From Stramonita haemastoma (lineage: Eukaryota > Mollusca > Gastropoda > Neogastropoda > Muricidae), in the NCBI GenBank assembly GCA_030674155.1, contig JASPKP010005257.1:1-16169 (forward strand): a stretch of 16,169 nt of DNA, read 5' to 3'. The notes below the pieces were generated by a model. It worked only from the letters and a program-made list of their open reading frames with translations. It was not told where the DNA came from and made no database searches. Shown in pieces: positions 15,846 through 16,169 of the stretch. Position 1 is the stretch's first letter. Every line of letters begins with the position of its first letter. The position numbers and the translations under genes are program-made.

Positions 15846-16169
15846 TTCTAAGTCCCTAATCTTGGTTGTTGACTTGGTTGTCAGAAATCATATCCGTTCA
15901 CCACACCAAAAACCTGAGGGCCGACATCTGGCCTACTGACCTGCCGATGAGGGCCAAACACTTTGGACCCCTGAAGGGCCTTCAGAGCAAGGAAGCAGTT
16001 GTCAGGGCCTCAGGAGTTGCTGTCTGAGCGACCGTTCGACGACAAAAGAAGGAGATATCCCATCTTCTGGTTCAGGTCTAAAGCTTTAGCAGTTAATGAT
16101 GTGGGTTTTGTGCCAGGGCCCAGGGCTAAAAGATTTGTTTGCTTGGTTTTTTAAATGTCAAGTTCAGAT
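15846..16169. other. Anonymous DNA at the window edge
   Basis: GC-balanced complex sequence without recognised domains. It may be more of the same minus-strand element, which would extend beyond the window. Confidence 0.4.

Overview
This window looks like non-genic, repeat-saturated DNA from an animal, most likely a mollusc and probably a gastropod. The evidence is long dinucleotide and trinucleotide microsatellites, two tRNA-derived SINEs, a CR1/L2-like LINE, and dispersed repeats whose wording I recall from gastropod genomes. The lineage call is a judgement from memory. I see no intact host gene, bacterial-type operon, CRISPR array, or functional rRNA or tRNA gene. The long open frames are almost all translations of simple repeats (His-Thr, Cys-Val, Leu-Ser, Glu-Gln and similar). 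The only convincing protein-coding signals are two transposon remnants: the C-terminal half of a LINE reverse transcriptase on + (4500-5492), and a decayed LINE C-terminus on - (15679-15845).

Layout. 1-460: anonymous DNA. 487-1680: a degenerate ~145-bp tandem satellite, split by a (GA)n tract that itself contains a dispersed element (family A). 1750-2377: (GT)n, (CT)n and (CA)n. 2378-3190: anonymous DNA. 3209-3891: a GAA/CAA mosaic array. 4134-5824: a nested retroposon block, with a tRNA-SINE whose (ATT)n tail abuts a 5'-truncated LINE that also ends in (ATT)n. 5935-6180: two family-A copies tail to tail. 6211-8324: microsatellites. 8345-8625: a second dispersed repeat (family B). 9250-12500: a second, much longer degenerate satellite (~175-185-bp unit, at least 11 recognisable copies). 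It is interrupted by a family-A copy, a ~490-bp (TG)n/(GA)n expansion and a 317-bp element with 10-bp target-site duplications. 12535-12862: a ~27-30-bp minisatellite. 12863-14870: tetranucleotide, (CA)n/(CG)n and polypyrimidine TTC/TCC arrays with a duplicated flanking module. 15186-15471: a complete minus-strand tRNA-SINE with a perfect 13-bp target-site duplication. 15679-16169: the LINE C-terminal relic and anonymous DNA.

The parts do not form a pathway. What unites them is how such DNA grows. Old tandem satellites contain seeds such as GAGA and GTGTGT that expanded into microsatellites, and retroposons landed inside those. Two interruptions can be subtracted, and the satellite phase is then restored (left array closely, 10968-11284 insertion well). 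I found no convincing new functional system. The two hidden satellites and their nesting history are the most notable content.
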